Assembly (NCBI RefSeq): GCF_020687205.1
Contig: NZ_JAJEQE010000001.1
Span: 1 to 64,000 of the forward strand
Reading direction: 5' to 3'
DNA from: Hominisplanchenecus faecis
GTDB taxonomy: Bacteria > Bacillota > Clostridia > Lachnospirales > Lachnospiraceae
Length of the DNA: 64,000 bases
In this document: piece by piece, positions 27,093 through 36,536 of the stretch
Layout of the letters: the number at the start of each line of letters is the position of its first letter
Position numbering within the stretch: the stretch's first letter is position 1
Translations under genes and position numbers: made by a program
Notes under the pieces: generated by a model
Databases searched by the model: none
Seen by the model: the letters and a program-made list of their open reading frames with translations, nothing else
Told to the model about the DNA's origin: nothing

Positions 27093-27872
27093 TTAATTAC
27101 TATTGGTTATTCTGCGATCCCTGCCAGGAAATTCAAGGCGATATGCCTTAGATGTCATTCGACTTAAGCAGGCATCTGCGTAGGTGGAATCCCCAAAAAG
27201 CTGATACCATCCGGATACTGGAATCTGTGAGATAATAATAGTTGCCTTGCAGCAGTCTCTGGACTCGATGATTTCAAATAAATCGCGGCATTTCTCGATG
27301 TCCAGATCCATTAAGCCGAAATCATCTATCACCATGAGATCATAAGCGGCCATTTCATTCGAATACTCAAAGTAAGTACCTTCCTGCCTGGCATGATCTG
27401 ATTCCTTTAAGAGCGTGTTCGCACGTATGTATTTAACAGTACGGTTCTGATGCATTGCTGTGATACATAAGGCACAGGCGATGTGCGTTTTCCCAGCACC
27501 GGCCCCTCCGGTCATCAGCAGGTTATTCGGCTCATCGATCCAATCACACTTGGCCAGAAGTTCTATGACGTGTGTATTCAGCTGACGTTCTGGATCATAG
27601 ATTGAACTGTCAAGATCAGCTGCAGGATATTTCAGGGTCGCTTTCTTCATGAGACGTTTAAACTTTTTACTCTCACGCTGATCCCACTCCTGATTTACAA
27701 TAGCAGCAAAGCGGACTTCAAATGGTTCGAGACCTGTGTTTGGTTCCAGCAGCTGCTTTTCAAATGCTTCAGCCATACCGGACATGCGAAGTTTATACAG
27801 CCGATCCATGAGTATGTTCTGTTCCTTTGTGAGTTTATCGTTATAAAGATAGTCTTTTAATCGGTATGCCAT
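27093..27872 (-). CDS. istB: IS21-family transposition ATPase
   Basis: 259 residues, the full length of IstB. Walker A is GGAGAGKT (122-129), Walker B is in LMVIDDFGLMDLD, and the sensor region is ATIIISQIPVSGWY. It assists IstA in target selection as an AAA+ protein. It starts 12 bases after the istA stop on the same strand. Confidence 0.93.
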   Translation of the reverse strand: MAYRLKDYLYNDKLTKEQNILMDRLYKLRMSGMAEAFEKQLLEPNTGLEPFEVRFAAIVNQEWDQRESKKFKRLMKKATLKYPAADLDSSIYDPERQLNTHVIELLAKCDWIDEPNNLLMTGGAGAGKTHIACALCITAMHQNRTVKYIRANTLLKESDHARQEGTYFEYSNEMAAYDLMVIDDFGLMDLDIEKCRDLFEIIESRDCCKATIIISQIPVSGWYQLFGDSTYADACLSRMTSKAYRLEFPGRDRRITNSN

Positions 27873-27884
27873 AGTACGTCACCC

Positions 27885-29441
27885 TTACTTATAGTAGTCC
27901 TTTCCTCTGATATTTTCATGATTGGGCAGTGTTCCTGGTGAATGCTCGGGGAGTTCCTTCACATCCATCTTTTTCAGCATCTGCTTGAAGGTAAAATACT
28001 TACAGGAATTGATCTCTATACATTTACGGGCAACTTCTTCAGCAGCACCTTTCGGGATTGTTTTTACTTTATGCAGGATACCTGCACAGGCATTATAAGA
28101 CTGCTCTTCATGTTTTGATGATTTAAGGAGTCTGTCAATCAGTTCTGACATCGCAGGACCAATGGCAGAAGCCCAGCGGCGGTAATAATTACCATCCTTT
28201 GAATTGACTTCTTTGTAATAAAGGTGTTCTGGCGGCATATGTTCATCTACCGTGATATACAGCGGAGACTCTCTATAAGACCGCTTATGTGTACAGATCA
28301 GCCGATTATACTGATCACAGATTCTGATCTCTGAAGCGGTTGCCTTCAGGATTGCAGGCTTGCCACAGTAAGAGTACAATACGGAGTAGTAGTGGCCGTC
28401 ATACTCGATGTGGTAGTTGTTGGGAACTTTTAGGACCGCTTTATAGTCACAAGCCGTGTAACATCCGCCTGGCAGTGGTTTCATACATGGTTTGTCATAC
28501 TTTTCGAAAGCATCCTGTCTTGAGAAATCCTTGCCTTGAAAAGATCGTTTATTGAGGACTGCTACTATTTTTTTGATTTCAGCATTCAGGTCTTCAAATG
28601 ATATATATATCTTTTCTTTCAGTTTCGCAACCAGGTGTATTTCAAGATAACGTACATGATTTTCAACTGTAGGCTTGCCTTTCGGCTTTCTAGCGGGTGG
28701 TGGAAGAACTATAGTTTCATAGAAATCTTCCAGATCTGCAAATGTAGACTGCAGGATAAGTTCATCCTTTGTGTGCTTGGTTACAGCAGTTCGCAGGTTA
28801 TCGGGCACAAAGTATTTCGTAACAGCACCATAAAATGAAACAGCATGGGCACAGCCTTCTATAAAACATGGGAGCTTCTCATTTGGAAAAGCTTCTGCAT
28901 AGATCAGGCTGCTGACTCCAAGAGTGGTCGCAAAGATATGGACTTTTTTGATCTCGCCCGTTTCGGTATCTGTTAACAGTTCCGGCTGATCACCGACCCA
29001 GTCGATATACATCTTTTCACCCGGGATTCGGTTTACGGCCATTGATACCTTCTGGCCACCATAGTTTTCTGCTATGAATCGGTTGAAGTATTCGTAAAAC
29101 TGTGACTTCTCATAACCATCAGGATTCTTTTCTTTATAATCCAGCCAACAGAACGAAATGTTCATGCGGCTCCCTGGTGCATGGATTCTGTCATAGTAAT
29201 ACTGGAAATCTGGAAGTGGGACATCTTTCCTCTGTAGATTTTTCTGCGGATAGAAAAGGTTCTCAACTTTCTTAGGTGCCATCATTCGGAGTTCCTCGAT
29301 TGGGATTCCGTTGGCATGGTATCGGCTCATGATCAGATTTAATGTACCTGAGCCAATCTTGTAACGGTCCATAACGGACCTGGTCTGGCATCCATTCAAA
29401 CGCATCTGGATGGAGCCGATAATCGTGTTGTAGTCTTGCAT
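27885..29441 (-). CDS. istA: IS21-family transposase
   Basis: About 518 residues. An N-terminal HTH (MDRYKIGSGTLNLIMSRYHA) leads to an rve-type DDE domain; KMYIDWVGDQPELL carries the first aspartate, and PDNLRTAV follows near the second. A C-terminal Mu-like domain follows. I chose the ATG at 29441 (MQDYNTIIGS) because AAAGGAGG is upstream. Appears complete, so the element may be active. Confidence 0.92.
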   Translation of the reverse strand: MQDYNTIIGSIQMRLNGCQTRSVMDRYKIGSGTLNLIMSRYHANGIPIEELRMMAPKKVENLFYPQKNLQRKDVPLPDFQYYYDRIHAPGSRMNISFCWLDYKEKNPDGYEKSQFYEYFNRFIAENYGGQKVSMAVNRIPGEKMYIDWVGDQPELLTDTETGEIKKVHIFATTLGVSSLIYAEAFPNEKLPCFIEGCAHAVSFYGAVTKYFVPDNLRTAVTKHTKDELILQSTFADLEDFYETIVLPPPARKPKGKPTVENHVRYLEIHLVAKLKEKIYISFEDLNAEIKKIVAVLNKRSFQGKDFSRQDAFEKYDKPCMKPLPGGCYTACDYKAVLKVPNNYHIEYDGHYYSVLYSYCGKPAILKATASEIRICDQYNRLICTHKRSYRESPLYITVDEHMPPEHLYYKEVNSKDGNYYRRWASAIGPAMSELIDRLLKSSKHEEQSYNACAGILHKVKTIPKGAAEEVARKCIEINSCKYFTFKQMLKKMDVKELPEHSPGTLPNHENIRGKDYYK

Positions 29442-29505
29442 AGTTATGCCTCCTTTCGCAATCATTTGATGACTACGAAAGAACTATAACACGTTGAAAA
29501 CTTAT

Positions 29506-29590
29506 TGATCAGCTGAAGCGGAAACGCGTTCAGTTACATCCGGAAAGACTGATCAGCTCTTAGCGGAATGCGTGGTCAGATGAGCCGGAA
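29506..29590. repeat. Tandem transposase-binding-type repeats at the IS21 end
   Basis: Two copies of a 44-base unit sit head to tail. Each begins TGATCAGCT, followed by AGCGGAA and then CCGGAA near its end (29506-29549 and 29550-29590). IS21-family elements carry several such repeats at each terminus as transposase sites. Confidence 0.75.
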
Positions 29591-29731
29591 TTTGCACCTT
29601 TAATTCTGCTTGCCATACAGCGATACCCCCTCTCTTAAAAAAGGACATGAAAAAAGTCCGGATTTCACCAAGCCGAAAGAAAGCACCAACCTCACGGCTG
29701 ATGCTCCTATATAAAACAAAATTATTTTTTA

Positions 29732-32668
29732 TTATAATATTTTATCAAGACCAGTAATTCTATCTTGAATAATCCCTTTAAACAAATTTCCTCCTTTCAG
29801 ATTTATGCTTTTTGATTTAATTTCTATTTTTCCTTCATACTTAGTTAAGTCAATTTGTGTTTCAAACGTGCAAGCACTAAAAATTATTTTTACATCCGAT
29901 GGTTTAAATTGTTCAGCTATTATATTAATGTTTTTAATAAGGCATTTCTCAAAAATCATCTGATCTCCATTCCGGAAATCAATATTAATATGCTCAACAA
30001 AACATCTAATAAATCTACACCGCTTCCGCGAAGTCAACTCCATTTTTTTGACAATACAATCTCTAAATAATACGCTATTATCCTCTTCAATTTTTTTAGT
30101 TTTCATATTTACATCATTAAATTCGCATAAATCAAATGTTATTTTGCCTTGCAATTCTGAATCTTGTAGAGAGGTATCCATTAATTTGCACTGCATAAAT
30201 CGTGAATCTCGGATGACGCTTCCTTTAAAATTAAAATGTTTGAGGTTTACACGTTTCAAGAAAATATCAGTTAACACATTTCGCATAAAATATCGCTCTA
30301 CCGTAAATATTTCTTTACTAGACATGTTTTCGTGTGAATATGTTTTATACGCATTTACATAAAAAATCATTTCTTTAAATATATGCCCATATTCATCCGA
30401 AAAAGTATTCTTACACAACTTAAAGAACAAGATATACATCATCAAGATTTGCGCAAATGTTTCCCCTATTTCTTTAGTATTTTTTCCCGCGACATCTATA
30501 CGATTTCTAATATCTCTATTCAAAACAAAGGATCTCAAATATACCCTAAGAGCTTTTTTATCGCCCGATGTGCTGATTTTATAAAGAACATAATCTATTA
30601 CTTGTGGGTAAAAATCGATCACATCCAATCTGTCTAAATCGCATAAATCAAACGCTTCTTTTTCCGTCAATTCCATCAACTGTAAATATATCCTCTCCGA
30701 TGCCAACGAAAACAATATATTTACATCTGTAAAAAAAATAGTATTACCAACAACCTTCAAAAAATAGCAATTAATAAAGTTAGCCTTATCAATACTTTCT
30801 GATTTAAGTTGATCAAAGCACTCCTTTGTTGCTTGTGAAAAATCTTCAAATGTTATGCAAAATTTATGCTCTTGCAGTTTTTCTGCTAATAGCGGTTCAT
30901 CGTCTAATACTTGTAGTGGGTTAATAATACTCCGAATTCTATTAGAATTTGTATTCAAAATATCATATGCTATTTTCTGCAATAAATTTTTATATTTTTT
31001 TACATTGTCTGAAATTACATTCGCTCTACCTAAAGCCTCATAATGGTATTTCCCTTGTATTGTTTGATCTATAAATTTTTCATAATAATAATAATATCCC
31101 TCATGTGCTTTTATCTCTTTTGTTTCCTCATACTGTTTAATAAATGCATACAAAAACAGCGGATTATGGAGTGCATTTGTTATTTTTTTATTTTCATCTT
31201 TTATTATTCTCTTATTCAGATATACACCATTTTTCATAGGATATTTATCTATCCAGTTATTCACATCAGCGGCCTCAAACCAGGAGGCTTTTAAAAACTT
31301 CATCTCCTGATGGTTCTCCGTGTAATAAAAGAATTTTTCTGCAACCGAATCTTCTTTAGTATCACCTATATATGCATACTCACGTGATCCAACTACAAAA
31401 GAAATTCTTTTATTTCTCTTTAAATAATTGAACATGCATCCTATAAAAGTTTCGAGTAAGCTTATGTCGGATCCAGTAGAATGTGCAACATTTAAATCAT
31501 CCAATGCATCAATAAGAATAATAGCATCTACATCACAAACACAATCAAAAAACCGATTAAATTCAAACTCACGTCCGCTACAAACAGTTTCGACTAAATC
31601 CCTCGCATCAAAGGCATAAACCACTGTTCCTCTTCTTCTATATTCAAGATATAGGCGTTTCAATAATGTTGTTTTTCCACTTCCATAGGGCCCTGTAACT
31701 AACAAATACCTTTGTCTATTAATAAGATCAATAATATTATTGAAACTTTGAATATGAGAGCTAGCTTCTTTTGATTCAATTTCAGTAATATAATAATTAT
31801 TCAGCGTAAACACCGTTTCAACTTCACAATCATCACTCTCAAACAGATAAAAATACCTTTCTTGCTTTTGTTGTAATAGTTCCCTATCAAGAACCTCCTG
31901 TGTCCGCATATTTTTTACAACCTTATCTGAAATATGCTCTACAATTGAATCTGGAAGTTTCTTAATCTCATCCTGAATATTCGCAAAAATATTCATCGAA
32001 ATCCAACATTCTAATTCTTTATGAATTGTAATAAGATTGAGTATTTGGTTTCTGAATTTCTTTATTGCTACTTCAGGAATATTAGTGATCTTATAATCAA
32101 AATATTCTTTTTGCTCTTCCGAACACACGAATAATTCCTTAATTTCTTCTGTTGAATAAAATCGTTCTCTAAATTCTTCAGTTAGAGTAACGTAATTTCT
32201 TCTTACCACATCTATTGAATTAAAGGAGATAAAAATATCCTCTTCATTTTCTTCATCATATAAAATATCATACAAATCTTCCGAAGCGTTTTTTTCAAAT
32301 AGATCAATTACATTTTCTGCTTCCAATTCCTCACATATGGCTTCAAATAAAGAAGAGTAAAAACTTAACTGATATACAGTTTGCATTCTGATATACATTT
32401 CTTTGTCATATTTTTTTGATGCAAATAAATCATTAAGAGCCGATCCTAAGATATTAAAAACACCAGCTCCGACAAGTGTAGCACCTGTGGCAATTTCATT
32501 AATAAATGAGTGATATCCCGTATATTTTGCAAATGTTACTGGTAGAAAAAGCATACCACCTATGCAAATATTCTTGACAAGACTTTTAAGTTTACTACTT
32601 CCGCATCCATCTATATATTCACAAATATCATAAAATGATATCTGTTTTCCTTCAAAAGTTTTTTCCAT
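29732..32668 (-). CDS. NACHT-like STAND ATPase with membrane segments and pentapeptide-like repeats; candidate defence protein
   Basis: 978 residues. Residues 34-82 are hydrophobic and could form two membrane helices. The ATPase core has Walker A GPYGSGKTT (326-334), Walker B IILIDALDD (383-391) with the DALDD pattern of NACHT domains, VVGSRE at 425-430, and NPLFLYAF at 502-509. Residues about 805-940 look like degenerate pentapeptide repeats (VNLKHFNFKGSVIRDSRF). NACHT proteins with such architecture act in antiphage defence in other bacteria; that role here is inference. The gene is AT-rich compared with the phage genes on its right and stands alone, between an IS21 element and the truncated end of the prophage. 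Its RBS is weak. Confidence 0.75.
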   Translation of the reverse strand: MEKTFEGKQISFYDICEYIDGCGSSKLKSLVKNICIGGMLFLPVTFAKYTGYHSFINEIATGATLVGAGVFNILGSALNDLFASKKYDKEMYIRMQTVYQLSFYSSLFEAICEELEAENVIDLFEKNASEDLYDILYDEENEEDIFISFNSIDVVRRNYVTLTEEFRERFYSTEEIKELFVCSEEQKEYFDYKITNIPEVAIKKFRNQILNLITIHKELECWISMNIFANIQDEIKKLPDSIVEHISDKVVKNMRTQEVLDRELLQQKQERYFYLFESDDCEVETVFTLNNYYITEIESKEASSHIQSFNNIIDLINRQRYLLVTGPYGSGKTTLLKRLYLEYRRRGTVVYAFDARDLVETVCSGREFEFNRFFDCVCDVDAIILIDALDDLNVAHSTGSDISLLETFIGCMFNYLKRNKRISFVVGSREYAYIGDTKEDSVAEKFFYYTENHQEMKFLKASWFEAADVNNWIDKYPMKNGVYLNKRIIKDENKKITNALHNPLFLYAFIKQYEETKEIKAHEGYYYYYEKFIDQTIQGKYHYEALGRANVISDNVKKYKNLLQKIAYDILNTNSNRIRSIINPLQVLDDEPLLAEKLQEHKFCITFEDFSQATKECFDQLKSESIDKANFINCYFLKVVGNTIFFTDVNILFSLASERIYLQLMELTEKEAFDLCDLDRLDVIDFYPQVIDYVLYKISTSGDKKALRVYLRSFVLNRDIRNRIDVAGKNTKEIGETFAQILMMYILFFKLCKNTFSDEYGHIFKEMIFYVNAYKTYSHENMSSKEIFTVERYFMRNVLTDIFLKRVNLKHFNFKGSVIRDSRFMQCKLMDTSLQDSELQGKITFDLCEFNDVNMKTKKIEEDNSVLFRDCIVKKMELTSRKRCRFIRCFVEHINIDFRNGDQMIFEKCLIKNINIIAEQFKPSDVKIIFSACTFETQIDLTKYEGKIEIKSKSINLKGGNLFKGIIQDRITGLDKIL

Positions 32669-32726
32669 TATATTTTATCCGCTAATCATCAAGTAGACAA
32701 TCAGAACTGTCCTTTCTGTTTAATCT

Positions 32727-32763
32727 CAAAGTGTTAGGCTTCTTTAATTCTCCTAACACTTTG
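32727..32763. terminator. 12-bp inverted repeat between the NACHT-like gene and the tail chaperone
   Basis: CAAAGTGTTAGG (32727-32738) and CCTAACACTTTG (32752-32763) pair perfectly around 13 bases. No long T run follows on either strand. It could terminate prophage late transcription or be an operator of the NACHT-like gene, whose start lies 59 bases away. Confidence 0.55.
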
Positions 32764-32792
32764 ATTCTACCATAAAAACTTATCAATCAACA

Positions 32793-32985
32793 TCAGAATT
32801 TATCAAAATCTTCCTGCGTTGCAATCTTCTGATATTTCACACTGTCATTGCTCTTCTCTGACCAGATATCAAGAACCAGGCCAATACTGAGTCGATCCAA
32901 ATCAGAAATGGAAATCCCAATCTCTATACAGCGCAGGAGGAATAACGGAGTTGTCATCTCCCTGCTACTTTTTGGAAGTTTTTTT
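32793..32985 (-). CDS. Tail assembly chaperone extension reached by -1 frameshift (gpT part)
   Basis: The frame at -1 relative to the upstream gene continues from the A-run at 32979-32986 to a TGA at 32793. It encodes a hydrophilic tail ending YQKIATQEDFDKF, which I recognise from the second product of tail chaperone pairs. It has no start codon or RBS of its own at the beginning. Siphoviruses make G and G-T proteins in this way; they assist tape measure and tail tube assembly. The gene that should follow (tape measure) is absent. Confidence 0.75.
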
Positions 32986-33328
32986 TAGACTCAATATCTG
33001 TCTGGAGATTGGAGCCCCACAGTTCCAGAATCTCCGGTAAAATCTCATAAATGGAGAACATTTCGAACTGATCCAGCCATTCATCGATGTTGCTCGGAAT
33101 ACTGTTGTCCGCATGATAAGCCATCACATAGGCAACATTCTCGAAGATCTCCAAATCATCGATCTGAAATTCTGCTCCTTCGTTTGCTTTCCCCTTATAG
33201 GATTTTTCCAGCTTCGCCAGATCCTTAAAAATATCTCTACCAAATTTCAAACGATATAATCTCGGAATGGTGGCAGAGGAGCGAAACATTACCTCCACTC
33301 CATTCACATTCACTGTTTTCTGTAACAT
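32954..33328 (-). CDS. Tail assembly chaperone, gpG-like
   Basis: 124 residues. VNVNGVEVMFRSSATIPRLY at the N-terminus and the acidic middle are typical of phage tail chaperones located between the major tail protein and the tape measure. ATG at 33328 with GGAGG upstream; the open frame runs 13 codons further. Near its end is the slippery sequence A AAA AAA C, and the downstream -1 frame is open for about 190 bases. Confidence 0.82.
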   Translation of the reverse strand: MLQKTVNVNGVEVMFRSSATIPRLYRLKFGRDIFKDLAKLEKSYKGKANEGAEFQIDDLEIFENVAYVMAYHADNSIPSNIDEWLDQFEMFSIYEILPEILELWGSNLQTDIESKKNFQKVAGR

Positions 33329-33341
33329 CCTTTCGTCCTCC

Positions 33342-33935
33342 TTACTCAGTCTCTTCGCTACCCGCATCTACTGCAGGAGCATAGACCGTTTTGTACCAGT
33401 TTGCATAAGCATTCGCATCTGTGGTATCTCCGGTACGGCTCTTTACCAGGCCATCTTCTCTCGGATCCGCTTTCAGCGTCAGTTTCTCTGTTCCAGGCTC
33501 GATGCTCTCCTCCTTGGTTTCGGATTCGATCGAAGGACGAGATGCTGTGCAGTTATACATCACATGACGGATTGCCCTTGCATCACCATCAAACTCAAAC
33601 AGAAGAGCAAACTTCTCTGTCTGCGCAAAGTCTGAACGCTCCACCAGGACACCATTCTTATCCAACTGCTCTCTCAGGATCTCGGTACGGAACCATTCTG
33701 GAATCAATGCGATCTCAAGCTCACCGCTGTATCCGTTATTGGCTACCGAACGGAAATACACGATACCATCTGCATAAAACGGATTGGTATCTCCTTCTGC
33801 GTCCAAGCTGATACTTACTGCACCAGGGATAGCCTTTGGAGTTTCATATTTGTAGGATGTAACTCCATCTACGGTTTCTGTGGTCAGCTTAGCAGCATGG
33901 ACATTTTTCAAATTATATTTAACTTTATTTCCCAT
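33342..33935 (-). CDS. Phage major tail protein
   Basis: 197 residues, the phi13-type tail tube subunit. VKYNLKNVHAAKLT at the N-terminus, AIPGAVSISLDAEGDTNPFY and IALIPEWFRTEIL are the recognisable blocks. The order (connector genes, tail protein, chaperone) matches HK97-like phages. It lies 13 bases before the chaperone start. Confidence 0.85.
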   Translation of the reverse strand: MGNKVKYNLKNVHAAKLTTETVDGVTSYKYETPKAIPGAVSISLDAEGDTNPFYADGIVYFRSVANNGYSGELEIALIPEWFRTEILREQLDKNGVLVERSDFAQTEKFALLFEFDGDARAIRHVMYNCTASRPSIESETKEESIEPGTEKLTLKADPREDGLVKSRTGDTTDANAYANWYKTVYAPAVDAGSEETE

Positions 33936-33940
33936 GACTC

Positions 33941-34258
33941 TTATGCCTCTATTTCAAAGGAATATAGGACTTCATATAGTTTCTCGCTATCTATCCACAC
34001 CTCGGATCGATCATAAAAAATGCCATGCTTATCCAGCACAGCTTCCAATTGATGCTCTATCTCCAGGTCCTTGCTGTCAGTATAGAGCTCAATATGCACT
34101 TCATTGATTTTGTAATACACTCTCCCGTCTGCACCAAAGTGATTGGTACCGGGAAGCAAATAGCAGATAAAAGGTGGATCCGGAGATTCACCCTCTGCAA
34201 AATGATCATAGGCAAACGGGATCCCCGCTTCCCCTAAGATCTGCAGTAATTTATCCAT
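33941..34258 (-). CDS. Phage tail terminator / minor tail component-like protein
   Basis: 105 residues. The position between the gp10-like gene and the major tail protein, and the size, fit a tail completion protein. PDPPFICYLLPGTNHFGAD and VHIELYTDSKDLEIE resemble proteins annotated that way in clostridial phages. I start at 34258, overlapping the gp10-like stop by 8 bases; the frame opens further upstream inside that gene. Confidence 0.7.
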   Translation of the reverse strand: MDKLLQILGEAGIPFAYDHFAEGESPDPPFICYLLPGTNHFGADGRVYYKINEVHIELYTDSKDLEIEHQLEAVLDKHGIFYDRSEVWIDSEKLYEVLYSFEIEA

Positions 34259-34634
34259 TCCGAATACACCTCTCAATCTCTTGTTCCAATTGCTGGATTC
34301 CTGATTGCTCCGCTGCAGCAATGTGAGGTCTGGCAGCCACCCTGCCTCCACCCCTTTTTGCATGACCATACTCCAAAAGGTGTGCCAACTGATACCGGTT
34401 TCTGGAATGAACCGTCACCTCCAAGGAATGAGCGGTTTCCTTTGTATTCTTTGTGGCCCAGCTCTTTTTATAAGCACCGGTTGCAGAGGAAGCTCCCGCC
34501 TGTGTTTCTGTTTTGACGGTCTTGGCAGCCTTTTTTACTGCGGACTTCACACCATCTGAAGTCAAATTCGCATATTCATTTAGCTGCTTCATGACCGCAC
34601 TTGCCATCTGATCGACGGAGACTCTTCGACTCAT
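34251..34634 (-). CDS. HK97 gp10-family phage protein
   Basis: 127 residues. The C-terminal LLEYGHAKRGGGRVAARPHI is the hallmark of gp10-family proteins, which act at the head-tail junction or neck. It starts 2 bases after the preceding gene's stop. Confidence 0.88.
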   Translation of the reverse strand: MSRRVSVDQMASAVMKQLNEYANLTSDGVKSAVKKAAKTVKTETQAGASSATGAYKKSWATKNTKETAHSLEVTVHSRNRYQLAHLLEYGHAKRGGGRVAARPHIAAAEQSGIQQLEQEIERCIRNG

Positions 34635-34636
34635 GC

Positions 34637-34969
34637 CTACCGCCTCGCTTTCTTCACACCGAACTTAAGTGCTTTTCGCTTATGATTCATGTGATCAATA
34701 TTGGTGATGTTATACAGCTCATCGCCACATACAATCCGAAAATCATCGGTGGTTACCGCTGCCACATCTTTACAATATCGAACAGTAAATGCAGCTGTTC
34801 CCGTTGGAATTGTCTGACCGGCAGTAGCAGTTTCCGTACCACTTTCTCCACTGATCGTGGCATAGCAGGAAAAATAATCCTCCCATGTGTTTTTCCGGTT
34901 TCCAATTTTGTCTGAGACAATCACATTTTTCTGAAAAGTGATCCTGAGATTTAATAATGCAATGTTCAT
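34637..34969 (-). CDS. Phage head closure (head-tail adaptor) protein
   Basis: 110 residues with the beta-rich pattern of SPP1 gp16-like closure proteins: ITFQKNVIVSDKIGNRKNTW at the start, FRIVCGDELYNITNIDHMN near the end. It abuts the connector gene with no gap. Confidence 0.82.
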   Translation of the reverse strand: MNIALLNLRITFQKNVIVSDKIGNRKNTWEDYFSCYATISGESGTETATAGQTIPTGTAAFTVRYCKDVAAVTTDDFRIVCGDELYNITNIDHMNHKRKALKFGVKKARR

Positions 34970-35245
34970 TTAAAATCCCGCCTTTCGATCTCCCTCCAGA
35001 AGTGTCCGGAGTGTAAGCGTGAGTGCATGATGATCCGCTTCTTCTCGATGCTCATAAAGGTATGCGATAGCATACATCACTGCCATCCTTCCCTTATCGG
35101 AATCCGAAAGAACCAGGATATCATCGGTACGAAGAATATCCATACACAGGCTTTCCGCAGCAGTAATCAGGTCCGTCAACAATTGATCATCTTCGGAAAA
35201 ATCCACTCGCAAATACTGCTTCATCTCTTCCAGTGTTACGATCAT
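34970..35245 (-). CDS. Phage head-tail connector protein
   Basis: 91 residues. IVTLEEMKQYLRVDFSEDDQ is typical of gp6-like head-tail connectors that bind the portal. The frame opens with GTG at 35254, but an ATG at 35245 has AGGAGG nine bases upstream. The portal it should contact is missing from this prophage. Confidence 0.85.
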   Translation of the reverse strand: MIVTLEEMKQYLRVDFSEDDQLLTDLITAAESLCMDILRTDDILVLSDSDKGRMAVMYAIAYLYEHREEADHHALTLTLRTLLEGDRKAGF

Positions 35246-35307
35246 CTGTCGCACCTCCTAAAATAGCGGTGACAGATTTACTCCATCACCGCCACACGTT
35301 TCTTTTT

Positions 35308-36522
35308 TTAGCCTGCTGCAGTCCCCTTCATCTGAAGAACTTTGATTGCTTCCGGAAGGATCAGCTTACCATCTACACGCTTGGATGCAAGGAAGCCTAC
35401 CTGACCGTAATCGGCATATCTTTCATTCAGACGTTTAAAGGTAATACCCTGGCGATCTCCGATCCAGTAGTAAGAAAGATCTCCGAACATGACAACCTTT
35501 GCACCGGAGGCAATTTCCGGAACATAAGGAGAAGTCAGGATCTTTTTACCCATGAGTGTTTCATGCTCTCCTTCATGGAGTGCAGGCTGCCAGAGATACT
35601 GACCATTGGAGTCCTTCAGCTTACGAACTGCACGAACGGTTGCATCGTTTAGTACCCAAACGGCATTCTTACGATAAGGAGCCTTGATACTGTAATACAG
35701 ATCAATGATCTCATCCGAAGTGATCGCTTTATCACTGGCTGCAGTAACACCGATATCCGCGCCACCCTTCTTGCTCAGAATTCCGGTCGGCTTCTTGCTG
35801 CCATCGCCTACCAGGAATGCCTCCTCTTCCTTCGCACCGATTCTGCGGGCAAACTCCTCCTGGAAGTATTTCTCCAGATCAAATGCAGAATCATTTAACA
35901 GCTCCTCGGAAACCTTAATGATGGTACCAACCTTATGAGCATCGATCTGCTCCTGGCCGAATACATCATCGCCATCTCCGTAAACACCACCTTCATCGAT
36001 CCAGTTTGCGGTTCCCTTTGTGGTCACCACCGGAATCTTATGCACACCATTGGATGTGGTGAACACATGTGCATTCGGACGGATGCAGCTCTCTTCCTCC
36101 AGTCCCTGAACCAGAGTATTCTCAAATTCATCCGGTACCAGATATCCACCTTCGGTATCCACACCCTCAGAAAGAGCATTTCTGACCTCGTAAGATACAC
36201 CACCTTTGGCGCGTACCTGGTTCCAAAATGCTGCTTTATAAGAATCGGAGGCTCGTCCAACTTTCTCCTCTTTCTTTTTATTCTCCGGCTTTGTTGTAAT
36301 CGGAGTAGATACCGGAGCTGCCATCTCACGCTCCATTGCATCCATTCTCTCCTGACGTTCGATCTCATGGCCCAGATCTACGATCTCCTGCTCCATAGCC
36401 TCATAGGTTTTGGTATCTTCCGGAGAAAGAATTCCCTTATCGTTACGATGGGAATCTAAAAATGCTTTTGCCTTATCCCAGCTCTTTGCACGCTGTGCTC
36501 TCAGTTCATTAATCTTAGACAT
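35308..36522 (-). CDS. Phage major capsid protein, HK97 fold
   Basis: 404 residues. An N-terminal helical scaffold-like delta domain (1 to about 105) precedes the coat domain, with EGVDTEGGYLVPDEFENTLV, VGTIIKVSEELLNDSAFDLE and VGDGSKKPTGIL. The delta domain would be removed by the prohead protease, of which only a piece remains next door. AAGGAGG precedes the ATG. Confidence 0.95.
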   Translation of the reverse strand: MSKINELRAQRAKSWDKAKAFLDSHRNDKGILSPEDTKTYEAMEQEIVDLGHEIERQERMDAMEREMAAPVSTPITTKPENKKKEEKVGRASDSYKAAFWNQVRAKGGVSYEVRNALSEGVDTEGGYLVPDEFENTLVQGLEEESCIRPNAHVFTTSNGVHKIPVVTTKGTANWIDEGGVYGDGDDVFGQEQIDAHKVGTIIKVSEELLNDSAFDLEKYFQEEFARRIGAKEEEAFLVGDGSKKPTGILSKKGGADIGVTAASDKAITSDEIIDLYYSIKAPYRKNAVWVLNDATVRAVRKLKDSNGQYLWQPALHEGEHETLMGKKILTSPYVPEIASGAKVVMFGDLSYYWIGDRQGITFKRLNERYADYGQVGFLASKRVDGKLILPEAIKVLQMKGTAAG

Positions 36523-36536
36523 TGTAATAATCCTCC

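Larger units (their letters stand above)
26990..29620 (-). mobile_element. IS21-family insertion sequence (ends approximate)
   Basis: The istA-istB pair is intact. Terminal-type repeats lie at the right (29506-29590). Loosely related sequence occurs at the left, around 27000-27090 (minus strand TTGAAGCGAAATGGCG and TTGCGGAATATGC). I could not fix the terminal bases or a target duplication by eye. The element separates a transposase remnant from the NACHT-like gene. Confidence 0.7.
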
